DNA from: Chondrus crispus
Taxonomy: Eukaryota; Rhodophyta; Florideophyceae; Gigartinales; Gigartinaceae
Direction of reading: 5' to 3'
Assembly: GCF_000350225.1 (NCBI RefSeq)
Contig: NW_005179158.1
Location: 62,001 to 126,000, forward strand
DNA length: 64,000 nucleotides
Part shown: piece by piece, positions 46,001 to 56,733 of the stretch
Layout: each line of letters starts with the position of its first letter
Numbering within the stretch: position 1 is the stretch's first letter
Notes under the pieces: generated by a model
What the model was told of the DNA's origin: nothing
Database searches by the model: none
What the model saw: the letters and a program-made list of their open reading frames with translations, nothing else
Position numbers and translations under genes: made by a program

Positions 46001-46445
46001 AGTCCTGTCGCCGGTCAGCTACGTGCTCAAGTCAGAAATGGGTGGGAAAACCGCGCGTGTACACCCTAATCGAATGAAAAAAATTCCTGACGGGGCTGTG
46101 CAGACCTGTAGCGCGAGAAACGGAGTTTTTCCTGATAAGATACGGCTCCTGAGACGCATGCAAGAATCAAAGATGAAAATCAATCGACGCTCGGGGCAGG
46201 AAGAAAGATGGTTCAAGCTGCAAATCGCGGGGAGGAATTCCCCAAGATGGACCAGGGAGAGCAACATACCCGCAGTCATCGTCAGACTGTTTGACAAAGG
46301 CACTGACCGCGACGCGCCGACACACAACGACGTGAGCCCATAGCGATGATTGCGAATACCTGCTCCTACTACGATTGGCGTTCATTCATCCCCGTCCCCG
46401 CTTGCTGGGTTGTTTCTCTGGCAGAAGCGAAGGAAAAGGGACGAG

Positions 46446-46818
46446 TGTTGCGGAACGGCACGTGGACACGTGTAAAACTGGACTGCGAACCGAAATGTGG
46501 ATACGCACCACCTGGGTAGGGAACCGAAACGCAAGAGTCCGACAGGAGCGGGGGAAGAGGGGGTGTAGTCGACGCCACCGGAGCGTGGCGAAAGGAAAGG
46601 GGATGATGTGAGGCGGCGATGGAGAGTCAGGGACGATGGACGGGGAAGTAAGGGAGACAGGGATAGAGAGCTTCTCGCAGGGAGTAGAGAGTACTTAAGG
46701 GCGACCTCCGGAAGATAGAAGGCTGGGGGAGGCAGCGTACAGTCAGGAAGTAAAGACTTTGGGTGGATGCCCTCATTGAACCGGTCGCGAGTGCCACGCG
46801 GTTGGAATAACCGCAACA
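46446..46818 (+). repeat. 3' LTR of Gypsy-E
   Basis: 373 bp, followed by the target copy GTAC at 46819-46822. Confidence 0.92.
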
Positions 46819-46822
46819 GTAC

Positions 46823-47455
46823 TGTACGTTCCATGGGCAGGCGTAAAGTTACGTACAGGGCGCGAGACGTCTCCGTCTGACGTCACCGCACGCGTCGCAC
46901 GGCGCGTGACAGCGCGGAGCCCAGAGCCCAGAGCCCAGAGCCGGTCTCCCCGCGCCCGTCCCCGCCGGAGGAGGGTTCCGTTCCCTTCTCCCCCCCCGCG
47001 GACGCCGGCGCGGGCGCGGCGCGGCGTGATTTTGCGCCAGACGAGCGTGGCAAAAAGCGCCGCGGGGAAAATTCACAGGCGCGTACAGGTCAGCGCCGCG
47101 CGGGGGAAGGGAGGGGAGGCGGCGGTGGCGGCAGCACGCGGCGCGGTTCCGGATCGCCCGCGGAGAACCGCCCACCCCTCTCCTGCGGGAGCGAGAGCCC
47201 ACGCATGCGGCAGCAAGAAGCCGCCCTGCCGCGCTTGGGGGAGACCCTCCCCCGCGAGGTGCGTCGCCTTGAGCCGCTTGGTGCGCTAGCTTGCGCGTTC
47301 CTTCAAGCTCGGACGCCCGCCGCGCGACGCCTATTTAAACAGCGCATGCCCGCCCTGTAACGACGCTTCCCTCCCCAACCACCTCCTCACCCTCACCCGT
47401 TCTACCAACCCGACACGCCTCCGCCACTGCAACTCGTACCGGACCAACTGCCAGC
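46823..47455 (+). promoter_or_regulatory. GC-rich upstream region of the haloperoxidase-like gene
   Basis: CpG-rich DNA with a fourfold (GAGCCCA)-type microrepeat near 46917-46943 and a TATA-like CTATTTAAAC at 47331-47340, about 115 bp before the start codon. A start of transcription near 47360 would give a 5' leader of roughly 95 bases. The region begins directly at the Gypsy-E target duplication, so two LTR elements now lie about 0.6 kb upstream of the gene. Confidence 0.55.
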
Positions 47456-49063
47456 ATGAGGGCCGCCCTCTTCACCGCGCTAACATGCAGTGCACTGCTC
47501 ATACTGGGCGCCGCGCTCGCTGTGGATGCCCCGCCCGGCCGCAAGACCCCGAACGCCATCGACCGCGAGAGCGGCGTGCTCGCCAGTCTGGTCTTCCCAG
47601 AGATCTTCGACCGCATCGTCGTCGACGGGCTCGAGACCCCGATCCAGTTCCGCGGCACCACCTACCTTAACATCGCCGCGTGGAACGCGTGGTGCAACTA
47701 CCATCCCACAGCGGCCGACATCTTCAACCGCACTCGCTTCCGTCGCCCGGCCTCGGAGCACACGCGTGACAACAAGAACGTCGCCGTCTTGTACGCCCTC
47801 TTCCGCCTCTACGAGGCCTCACCCGTCAGCTTCGGCGGCAACTCCGGCATCCCCGTCTTCAGCGCTCTGCTCGAGCGCGAGGGGCTCAACCCGAACGACC
47901 GCTCCACAGACATGAATACGCCGGTGGGCATCGGCAACCGCGCCGGCCGCGACACGGCGCGCCTGATGGCCATCGACGGTTGGAACGCCGAGGGCGACAT
48001 CGCCGGCACACCCGCGCAGTACCGCCAGCCGTTCGCCGACTACACCGGCTACACGCCGAAGAACAGCCCGTGGAAGATCTCGCACCCGTTCCGCTGGCAG
48101 CCGCTGCTGGAGTCGAACGGGCGCGGCTTCTTCTTCCGGCAGAAGAACGTGGTGCCGTTCGCGGGTCGGACGATAGCGTTCGGGCTGACGCGCAGCGAGG
48201 TGCGCGCGCGCCGTGCGCCCGCCCCGTTCAAGCGCGGCGGCGCCACGGTGAAGACAGCGCTCAAGTCGGACGTGGCCGCGCTTCGGCGGCACGCGCGCAA
48301 GGTGCTCGCCACGTTCGCGGCGCTGACGACGGAGCAGCGCGTGCTGGCCGAGTACTTTGACAACAAGGGCAAGGCGTTCCGCACGGAGGACAACCCCGCC
48401 GGCTTGCCCGGCATCGCGACGGCGCTGCGGTTCGGGATTCTGGGCCCGGCCAACCACTGGAATCTGGACGACGATATGGTGTACGGGCTTGGCGGGGCGG
48501 TGGCGACGCTGGACTCGATGGTGACGGCATGGAAGGAGAAGCGACGCGTGGACGCGGTGCGGCCGACGGGACAGACGATGGAGTTCCTGTTCGGAGAGCG
48601 CAAGGTGAAGGTGTGGGGAGGGCCCGGGAAGAAGGCGGTGCGGATCCGTGCCGGGGACTGGCAGCCGTACATCCGGACGATGCCGCATCAAGAGTTTTCG
48701 TCGGGCAGCTCGTGCACGTGCAGCGCGCTGGTCGAGCACGCAAAGCTGAACGCTCCGCGCGAGGACCTGCCGTTCGGGATCACGGTGCCCAAGGGGTCGA
48801 GCAAGTTCTACCCCGGACAGGTTCCGGAGAAGGATACGCGGATTGAGTTCAAGAACTTGAGCGAGTGGAGCGAGCTGTGTGGCGTGAGCAGGCTGTATGC
48901 GGGCGTGCACTTTGAGCCGTCCATCCAGGCTGGTGTGGACGTCTGCAAGGGGATTGGGGAGAGCTCGCAGAAGTTTGCAGAGGGGCTTCGGGACGGGAGG
49001 CTCATGGGCAAGTGGATGACCTGGTTTCCCGAGGACACGGAGAAGTTTTGGGAGGAGGAGTAG
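47456..49063 (+). CDS. Secreted vanadium-haloperoxidase-like protein (PAP2 superfamily)
   Basis: Intronless, 535 residues. An N-terminal hydrophobic segment (residues 1 to about 22) looks like a cleavable signal peptide, so the protein is probably secreted. The PAP2/vanadium-peroxidase pocket is recognisable: KX6RP with Lys362 and Arg369-Pro370; an SSGSS stretch at residues 415-419 where the family usually has PSGH; and SRX5H with Ser478-Arg479 and His485, the expected vanadate-ligand His. True members oxidise halides with hydrogen peroxide using vanadate. Here the acid-base His of PSGH is a Ser and the Asp after SRX5H is missing, so halide oxidation is not assured; a phosphatase or another oxidant-linked role is possible. 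The Met chosen is the first and gives the signal peptide. Very GC-rich, unlike the flanking mobile DNA. It stands alone between element blocks. Confidence 0.75.
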   Translation: MRAALFTALTCSALLILGAALAVDAPPGRKTPNAIDRESGVLASLVFPEIFDRIVVDGLETPIQFRGTTYLNIAAWNAWCNYHPTAADIFNRTRFRRPASEHTRDNKNVAVLYALFRLYEASPVSFGGNSGIPVFSALLEREGLNPNDRSTDMNTPVGIGNRAGRDTARLMAIDGWNAEGDIAGTPAQYRQPFADYTGYTPKNSPWKISHPFRWQPLLESNGRGFFFRQKNVVPFAGRTIAFGLTRSEVRARRAPAPFKRGGATVKTALKSDVAALRRHARKVLATFAALTTEQRVLAEYFDNKGKAFRTEDNPAGLPGIATALRFGILGPANHWNLDDDMVYGLGGAVATLDSMVTAWKEKRRVDAVRPTGQTMEFLFGERKVKVWGGPGKKAVRIRAGDWQPYIRTMPHQEFSSGSSCTCSALVEHAKLNAPREDLPFGITVPKGSSKFYPGQVPEKDTRIEFKNLSEWSELCGVSRLYAGVHFEPSIQAGVDVCKGIGESSQKFAEGLRDGRLMGKWMTWFPEDTEKFWEEE

Positions 49064-49110
49064 GGACGTGAAGTTGTTGCGATGTACCATCCGATCCCAT
49101 TGATAACGTT

Positions 49111-49219
49111 GATGCTCTCTAATAATGATGCTTGCTCTAATGTAGCTTTCTCTAATGAAGCTTTCTCTAATGAAGCTCCCTCTAATAAATAAAGCTCTCT
49201 CTATTGAAGCTCTCTCTAA
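49111..49219. repeat. 15 bp tandem repeat in the 3' region of the haloperoxidase-like gene
   Basis: Five to six imperfect units of the form GAAGCTTTCTCTAAT, beginning 48 bp after the stop codon and running to the TAA that flanks the MITE at 49220. Confidence 0.7.
49184..49189 (+). terminator. Possible polyadenylation signal AATAAA
   Basis: AATAAA about 120 bp after the stop of the haloperoxidase-like gene, within the 15 bp repeat. Position suits a 3' end signal; no transcript evidence. Confidence 0.4.
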
Positions 49220-49382
49220 GAGCATCTCTACCGGTAGTCTAAAATGAAATCTATCGGGATTTTTTCATTCGAAAACCTCGAACGTCCCTCTACCGCAAAA
49301 ATCTAATCTATTCAATACTGTACAAATTTTCATAGAATAGATTCCGATCGGAGTCTATTCGACCCTCCAATAGACTCCGATC

Positions 49383-50081
49383 TGTAGCATAAACACCCCC
49401 AAACGACTGGAGGTGTATGCGCAGTTCGACCTGTAGACCCCGGATCGGAGAAGGGGTGAAGCGGGCCAACCAGCTACGGAACCGGGCTCGGGCCCGGGTA
49501 GCGGTGGTAGAGCGAGAGCGAGCAGGGACGCGCGCACGCACGAGCGGATCGACGCCTCGACGCCCCGGAGCAGCACTGGGTGACGTACCAGTGCTGACGG
49601 GCGGAGGCGGTTCCGTGCTCGCTCGCGTGCTGCGCGTCCACTCCGGCTCGGCTCCGACTAAACGCGCGCGAAGAGCGAAGGCGACGTTTAGAATAAGCTG
49701 GGTGGACTGACCTTGGCGGTCGGTTGAGGACAAGCCCGTGCTTGTCCCCCTACGCCGCCGCCGGTCCGCTCCGTATTTAATATACAAAACAATCTATCAT
49801 AACACTACAGTACCGAGGTACTGTAGTGGGCTACTGTAGTGCAGGTCGGCCTGCACTGTAATACTGTCAGCTATGTCGAGGCTGACAGTCCACGTAGTAC
49901 CCGTGGTGCGTGCGCGCTTCGTCCGCGCGCGGTACACGTGAGCACGTGTATGCGCGTGTCCCTTGTCCCCGTGGTGTACACGTGGACACGCGCGGTTGTA
50001 CTGTAGAGCTCGACGCTCTACAGTAGCTGATCTAGTTCTTGATCTAATCTAATTTAAAGCCCCAGGGGGGGTTATACCACA
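49383..50081 (-). mobile_element. Solo LTR (family S1), inverted copy
   Basis: 699 bp with ends TGTAGCATAA and TTATACCACA, flanked by the 5 bp duplication CGATC (49378-49382 and 50082-50086). It is the reverse complement family member of 15764-16372. The interior is full of hairpins built from TACTGTAG/CTACAGTA and GTCCCC/ACACGTG words. Its insertion target is the MITE at 49220. Confidence 0.85.
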
Positions 50082-50098
50082 CGATCGTGATCTATTCT

Positions 50099-50539
50099 TG
50101 ACGGTGAAGCGCGGTTAGGGGGAGGTGGTGTGGGTTTCACTATGTATCCTCTCGTAGAACGGAGAGCGATAATAGTGACTGCACGTCTCGTAGCACGGAG
50201 GCGCGGCGAGAGAATGAGCGAGGTGCGCCTCGATCCACTCGGCTACCCGTAGGACAGGGTGGAGTGGCAAGTGATTTCGCGGGTGGTGTGGTTCTGCTTT
50301 ACGGTTGGAGATGATCGGTTTGCCCTCTCTCCCGGGGGCGGGAGTCGCAGTCTACGTCTAGCCTAAAGCCGTCGGGGGATCCCACCTGGTCGGCGACAGT
50401 GAGATGGAATCACCGATAGTTCGGCTTGTGTCGGTCGCGTCCGTACTGCACATTTGTTCCGGGGTGGACACGTGTCGTGGTTACAGCAATGACGGGGGGG
50501 GCTAAGAAAGGATGGAGTGTCGGATGAGCCTCATGAACA
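50099..50539 (-). repeat. 3' LTR of Copia-F (element on minus strand)
   Basis: 441 bp, TGACGGTG...CATGAACA on the plus strand. Confidence 0.92.
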
Positions 50540-53500
50540 CATCCTGCTCTGCACGACCGACATCCGCATCAAGTTTGTCGGCGGAAGATGAGACTGAAGA
50601 TTGTTATTTCCGTTCAATAACGTACTGGACGATCGGGTGGGAGATTTTGTTGTACGCAAGAGGTCCAGAAGGGCTGGGTTGGCCTCGATCTTAGTTAGGC
50701 CGTCGACGGGGTTGTCACCAGAGTTGATTAAAGCAATGTTTGCGATCGCTCGTTCATTATAGGCTTCTCGGAGGGCTGCCATGTCGATCATCAAACGCCG
50801 TTCTGTTGTGCTCTTGGCTCGAGTGAGGGTCGAGAACAGCTGTGCCGAATCAGTGAGCATGAGGATAGGCACGCATTGACCGAGCATGCGTTGAAGATCG
50901 TGCTGAAGTAGGTAGGCATGGTCAAAGCCCTCGACGAATGCGAGCGTTTCGGCGGCGGTGCTAGAACGCGTGACGCGCTTGCTCTTAGCGGATGAGAAAT
51001 GCAGGAATGAGACCTGATTGCTGTCGTCCGCCAATAGAATTATGAATCCCAGCTGTGACTTGTGTCCCTTAGAGTTGGCCAGACTTGCATCTACATAAAC
51101 AAGGAGGCGGAGAGTGGCCGTGTTCAACTTGGAAAATCTCAGTTGGATACTGGATGTGTTTCGTAAATGTCGAACAACCCTGTTTGCCAGCTTAATGGTA
51201 TCGTGGCAGAACGATGTTTGCGTAGTTTGAGATAGAAATAAGGCAGCACAGCAGATATCGGGCCGCGTGTGTGTGACCCAAAGAAGCTTGGCTCTGAGGG
51301 TGCGCAAATCATCCCATGAGGCGGAAGTAGGGAGAAGTTGTAAGCGGTGGATGTCTTTCTTTTGCGAGAGTCGTCGTAGATGACGATTGCTCAGGTCGCA
51401 CTCGATCCCTGTGAAGATGATGTTTTGGGATTCGTCTACGGATATGTCGAATGTTTTCTTAAGGCGCTTTTGTATGGCTTGGCGCTCCTCGGGGGTTGCC
51501 GCTTGCAAAAGGTCGTCGACGTATGTTCCGGATAAACTGACAAGTCTATCCGCTATTCTGCGGAAGAACAGGGAAAAGTCGCCTGTTGATTGCTGCACGC
51601 GCTGGTGGCTGAGATGGTGACCCATGAGGGTTTCATGCCAGTAGTCTCCAGCGTCGCTTAAGCCATATAACGGTAGCAGGATCTGCACAAGTTCGTTGGG
51701 GGCCAGTTCCAACACGTCCGGCCGTGTAAAATTTGTTCGCTGTAGCTCGCAGCCAGCCTGGAGATAGGCCTGTCGTACGTCGCATGACCATATGTCTAGG
51801 CCCAATATCGTGGCGAGGGCTAGTACCAGGCGAACAGAGGAATGGCGCAGGGTTGTCGAATTGTGCACAAGTGATTTGCGCATGCGGTCCGGGTGTCCGC
51901 CCAAGACGAATCGCGCCTTTAGTTTCTCCGTCCCATCGTTGTGCTTGATTGACAGGACGTACCGGGATGGTATGATATTGGGGTTTTGTCCGGCGTCCTC
52001 GCGGAGGATAATTCGGAACGTTCCTTTGTCGATCAGGCCCAAGATTTCTTGGCGCTTGGTTGCGTCGAATCGCATGCAGCGCGGGTCTGTGGGGTGGATT
52101 ATCTCTGTGTGGAGGACGGTTGCAACGGTAGCGGGGGATTCGTGTGTGGCTATGGAAATGGATTCGGGTGGTGGTGTGGGTGTTGGTGCCGGTTTCACTT
52201 GGGAATATTGAAGGGGTTTGGGCCTGTCCTGTCCCCAACGTGAACGCGGAGGTGTTTTCCTGTAACTTCAGCGACCATATGTGGACCCGTGAATGACTTA
52301 AGGCGGTCGCGATATACGTACACGAACATGCCTGGTCTGAGGCAGTAATCAGAACATCGGGGTGGCTGTTTCTTGAGACCGACTTGTACGCGGGCTTGAG
52401 AGACTAGTTTTTCGTATTCATGACGTGCTGCAGCCATAGCTTGAATACGAACCGTATTGCTCGGAAAGTGCCTTGCGGGCGGTCGCAGTGGGCGAGGAAG
52501 GACGCCGAAAACCAGGAGCAAGGGGACGAGGCCGTCCGGTTCGACGCTATCATTCATAGCCTTCGTGGCCATGGACAGGACAACGTCGACAGGTAAGGAC
52601 TCATAGTCATGTCGCACTTTATGATATATTCTGCGTAGTGTGTCATGGTATTTTTCGCCAGCCCCGAGCGAGTTGTGGCTCGCAGTGCCGGTGTGACGCA
52701 GAGTGATAGCAGAGGCGCGGCATGCATCGTTCCATTCCGCGGAGACGAACACAGACCCTTGATCTGTGAGCATCGAGTCTGGAAAGCCGACGTACAGAGA
52801 AGACCATGCTTTCACGAATGTGTTCCAGACAGTACCGACATCTAGTGCAGGAAGGAATGCCGCTGCGCTAAAGCGCGTGCCGGCGTCAACGATGTGCAAG
52901 ACCGGGCGCTGCGTAGAGGAGCCGTCGTGTAGGTACATGATGTCGAGCAGTAGCTCGTGGTTGAATTGAAGCTTGTCTGCGTCCCTTATTTTAAAGCTCA
53001 AGGGGCGTGGTGCGTTTCGATGGCATGCTTGGCAGTCCTTGGATATGTTCTCCAATGTGCAGCGTGTGTCTGGGGAGAGGTCCTCGGCGTGTGCACGGCG
53101 CAGCAAGTTGTACAGCTTTTGCACACTGGGATGCATCATGTGCCGATGTAGGCGCTGTAACTGAGATCTGGTGTAGTATGTGTTAATAGAGGTGTTCCAG
53201 CGCAGATATGCATGTCCATCTTTCCGTTGTATTGGCAATGACCACTTCCCCGGTACACATTGAAGTTTGTTTTCGACCGACAAAAATTGAAGGCCATACT
53301 TGTCCAAAATATCCAGCCCTATGAAGAGTGGTATGTCATCCTGAACAACGTCCACTTGAAATTGCATCAGAGTCCCGGGGGTCGGTAAAATGATCTGCAT
53401 TTTCCCAAGAGACTTGGATAGCAGAGACGCGAAGCGAAAGCGGGTGAGGGAGCAAGATAGGTTAACCTCGATGTTGTGCTGTTTGCAGTACGCGCGGGCT

Positions 53501-55886
53501 TGGCGTAGGCGGATTACTGACCTCTGAGCCCCCGTATCCAGCACGGCTCCGACGAAATTATCCTGCAATTTCCTGTTGGAGCTTGTTGGATTTTTGTGAA
53601 GATCAGTGTTGATGGTGTAAGTTAAGGCAGATCTTAATTCTCGACGCTTGCTGTGCAGCTTTCGCCTTGCCATGAGGCGAGAGAGAAGTTGCTGATTATG
53701 TCCCCGGGAGGGTCGTAGGGGTTGGTGAGTACCGGGGGGAGGGGACGATTTATGGTCCCGTAGTGACTTGCGGTGCGGCGTGGATGAGCGGTGGGGCGGG
53801 GGATGTGGGGGAGGGCGGGAAGGGTCCTGAGTTGACGATCCGTAGGGGTTTCTCAACGGTATGGGCCCAATAGCGCTTGCGGGGATAGCGCCGTTTTCTT
53901 GCGGGAGGGGTTCCGCCTCTAGCCCTCTCGCCTGTGAAAATCCGGTTCCGTAGGGTAACAATCGCCCTCGACCAGGTCTTCAAAAATGGCTGCCGCATCT
54001 TCAGCTGCCTCTTGGGTGTCATACTCGTAGTTCGCATCACCACTCTCTTTGGCCAAGAGGATTGCCATCGGATTGGAAAGTTCAGTTGTCGTCTCGTCCA
54101 TGAGGGTGTCAACATATTCGTGGTATGTGTCGTCCTCCTTACTTATCTCGTACAGTACCTCTGCAAGAGCCGCTGGTGTGACGCCTTGATCTTTAATGCG
54201 TGCGCGCACGGCAGCTGTCATTGAATGTTTGCGGTTCGGACATTCTTGTCGCCAATGCCCTTTCTCTCTGCAAAAATCGCATCGCGTCCGGGCCTTGAGA
54301 GCTGCAAGCTCTGCAGCAGAGCGCCTTGGCTTTTGGTAGAGAGAGCGCGTTGGTGAGGGCCGCGGTTGACGGGTGCGCCGTTCCTGGCGTGACGGGGGGT
54401 CTCGGGCGTACTGCGATCCGTAAAAGGTAAGTGCGGGGGGTTGGGGTAGAGCTGCTCTTTCAATGTCTAGTACTGTTCTGTTGTGGCGTTTCTTTAGCGC
54501 AATGTAAGCGCTAACTGCTGTAAACAAAGCTGTGAAAAATGCGGAGTAGGTTAGTGTCTTGTCCCCGGTCATGGGCAAAACCGCCGCTGCCCATTCTTCA
54601 GTCTCCACGACACGCTGAAGGGCAAATATGCGGTGATCTTCTCCTTGCAATGACCTGCCACATTTCAGCAATGTTTCGCAAATGCGCTCGTGTACGATTT
54701 GAAGTGCATGCGACTCATCGCAGGATTTCTTCCGCATGACTTCTCGGAGATCGATTGAATTGAGAAGAGCTCGGGCCTGGGCGTGCATGAGTGTCGTGTC
54801 AAAGCGGTCTTACAATGCCTGGAAGGCCGAGGTGATGTACCGGTGATTCCCACAGATGTGGTCAAAGTAATATCGACGTGCATCTTTCTCAAGGCAGTGG
54901 TACAGTATGTCTGTGGCTTCAGTTGGGTTTACACGATGTTCCCAGATCGCGGCCATGAACATGTCCTTGGTAGTAACGAGGTCTGCTCCAGAGTGGGGTG
55001 TGCCTGAAAACTTGGGCATGTCCTTGACGAGCATGGCGGCATACTGTTTGTTTCGAGACGCCTGAAGTTTTGAAGTATCTCGGCTTGCGGAGGCCTGGGG
55101 CCGATGGACTTCGGATGGAAGGCCGTGTTGTTGAAGTGGGAGGGGTCAGAGGGGGGGGATGAGGAAGCTTCGGCTCCTCGGAAATTCAAGCCTTCCGGGC
55201 GAGGCTGTGCTCTTGGGGAGAACTTCTGTACAGGAGATTTGTGCCCAATATTCAACGGCGGCATGTTGCGGGGCCTCGTTTCTGATGCAGGGAGCGTTGA
55301 CGGTGTTGTATTTTGGAGCACTCCTGGCTCGCTGCCTGTGTCCTGCGGGTCTTGTTCGCGAAATACGCGTTCCGCGGGTTGGGCCGTAGGGCTTACCAAG
55401 TTTCGATAGTTTCGATACATTGCCAGAGCCTCTTCGAGTTCTGGGCAGCCGGGTTCAAATAAAAGATTCATCACATGCGGTATGATGGTCTTTCCTCCTC
55501 TGACTGCAAATCCCAGAATCCGCATAACGTTGCGCAGGATAAAGAACAGGCGACTGGAGTGTAGCACTTCTGTCTGGGACAACGCAGTTATGTCAAACGC
55601 AGACTTGACTATGTCGACGCCTTCCTCCTTTGAGTCAGCCTCCATTGCGTCTTTCATGCCATCACATAAATCGTTGATTATTCCATCGCTTTTCTGGGAG
55701 AGATTAGCGATCTTGCGCATGACCTTTGCTGCTTTGCCATGGTCTGACGGGGGGCCGTCAACCGGCTGCCAAATATCTGGTTGCCGAACATCAGGGGCTT
55801 GTTGTGTTCGATTTTCTGAGTCTTGGTTTGGCATGGTTTAGGTACCGATGCAACTGTGCGTTGTACCGTTTCACCTTACTTCGAAG

Positions 55887-56330
55887 TGACGGTGGAGCGC
55901 GGTTAGGGGGAGGTGGTGTGGGTTTCACTATGTATCCTCTCGTAGAACGGAGAGCGATAATAGTGACTGCACGTCTCGTAGCACGGAGGCGCGGCGAGAG
56001 AATGAGCGAGGTGCGCCTCGATCCACTCGGCTACCCGTAGGACAGGGTGGAGTGGCGAGTGATTTCGCGGGTGGTGTGGTTCTGCTTTACGGGTGGAGAT
56101 GATCGGTTTGCCCTCTCTCCCGGGGGCGGGAGTCGCAGTCAACGTCTAGCCTAAAGCCGTCGGGGGATCCCACCTGGTCGGCGACAGTGAGATGGAATCA
56201 CCGATAGTTCGGCTTGTGTCGGTCGCGTCCGTACTGCACATTTGTTCCGGGGTGGACACGTGTCGTGTGTACAGCAATGACGGGGGGGGGGGCTAAGAGA
56301 GGATGGAGTGTCGGATGAGCCTCATGAACA
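55887..56330 (-). repeat. 5' LTR of Copia-F (element on minus strand)
   Basis: 444 bp, about seven differences from 50099-50539, partly in a G-run length. Confidence 0.92.
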
Positions 56331-56733
56331 ATTCTATCCAATAGAATGCCACAAACCAAGCAATGATTGGTCACCTCGTGCAGAATCACGCGCCAAATTG
56401 GCGGATGATATTTTGGTCGCTTGCCAGGCTGGGCCCCTGGATCGCCTTGTGTTTCGAGCCTGGAGCTCACAGCATGGAAGTATGCCTGCTATCGCGAGGT
56501 AGCACAAGTTGTCCTCGTCACTGGAGTCGTGCTTTGAGGAACAGAACATGATGGAAACGTGCGACGCGAGGGAAAGGGAATAGATTTTGGGCGTGCGGTA
56601 GGGTTGAGGCTGTTCTGAAAACATTCTTATTCTATCTGTTAAATCGTGCATTAGATTTACCTATCACAACTCCACACTTGGCCCAAGACCCCTCAATAGA
56701 TTCTAAAATAGACCTTTTGCGGTAGAGATGCTC

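Larger units (their letters stand above)
40358..46818 (+). mobile_element. Gypsy-E: Ty3/Gypsy element, plus strand, broken
   Basis: Two 373 bp LTRs (TGTTGCGG...CCGCAACA) are about 97% identical, so it is older than Gypsy-D. The target duplication is GTAC at 40354-40357 and 46819-46822. Gag about 40.8-42.2 kb with a CYYCGIKGHLARSC knuckle near 42.03 kb; protease near 42.3 kb; RT about 43.5-44.0 kb; RNase H about 44.4-44.7 kb; integrase about 45.05-45.8 kb; and a tail near 46.2 kb resembling that of Gypsy-A. About half a dozen breaks in pol, plus a solo LTR insertion at 42439-43088. Confidence 0.92.
50099..56330 (-). mobile_element. Copia-F: Ty1/Copia LTR retrotransposon, minus strand, broken
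   Basis: LTRs of 441 and 444 bp are about 98% identical; the 5 bp target duplication is ATTCT (50094-50098 and 56331-56335). On the minus strand: gag region about 55.8-54.0 kb with a CDFCREKGHWRQEC knuckle near 54.28 kb; protease VLDTGAQRS near 53.55 kb; integrase about 53.1-52.5 kb; RT about 52.1-51.4 kb (LYGLSDAGDYW, YVDD); RNase H about 51.1-50.7 kb. Broken in about three places, though some frame changes may be natural. Same lineage as Copia-B, to judge from the shared RT and integrase motifs. Confidence 0.92.
49220..56733. mobile_element. MITE-like DNA element with GAGCATCTCTACCG ends, split by later insertions
   Basis: GAGCATCTCTACCG at 49220 is matched by the inverted CGGTAGAGATGCTC ending at 56733, and a 3 bp TAA stands outside both ends (49217-49219 and 56734-56736). 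The similarity continues inwards (TCTAAAAT, AATCTAT). A TAA duplication is typical of PIF/Harbinger elements, so that class is inferred. Without the solo LTR (49383-50081) and Copia-F (50099-56330) the original element was about 570 bp and has no coding capacity. Confidence 0.7.

Noticed and set aside
47819-49225. Long open frame (468 codons) antisense to the haloperoxidase-like gene
   Set aside because: It is a shadow of a very GC-rich gene with high third-position GC; it is Arg/Pro/His-rich with no motif, while the sense frame has family signatures and a signal peptide.
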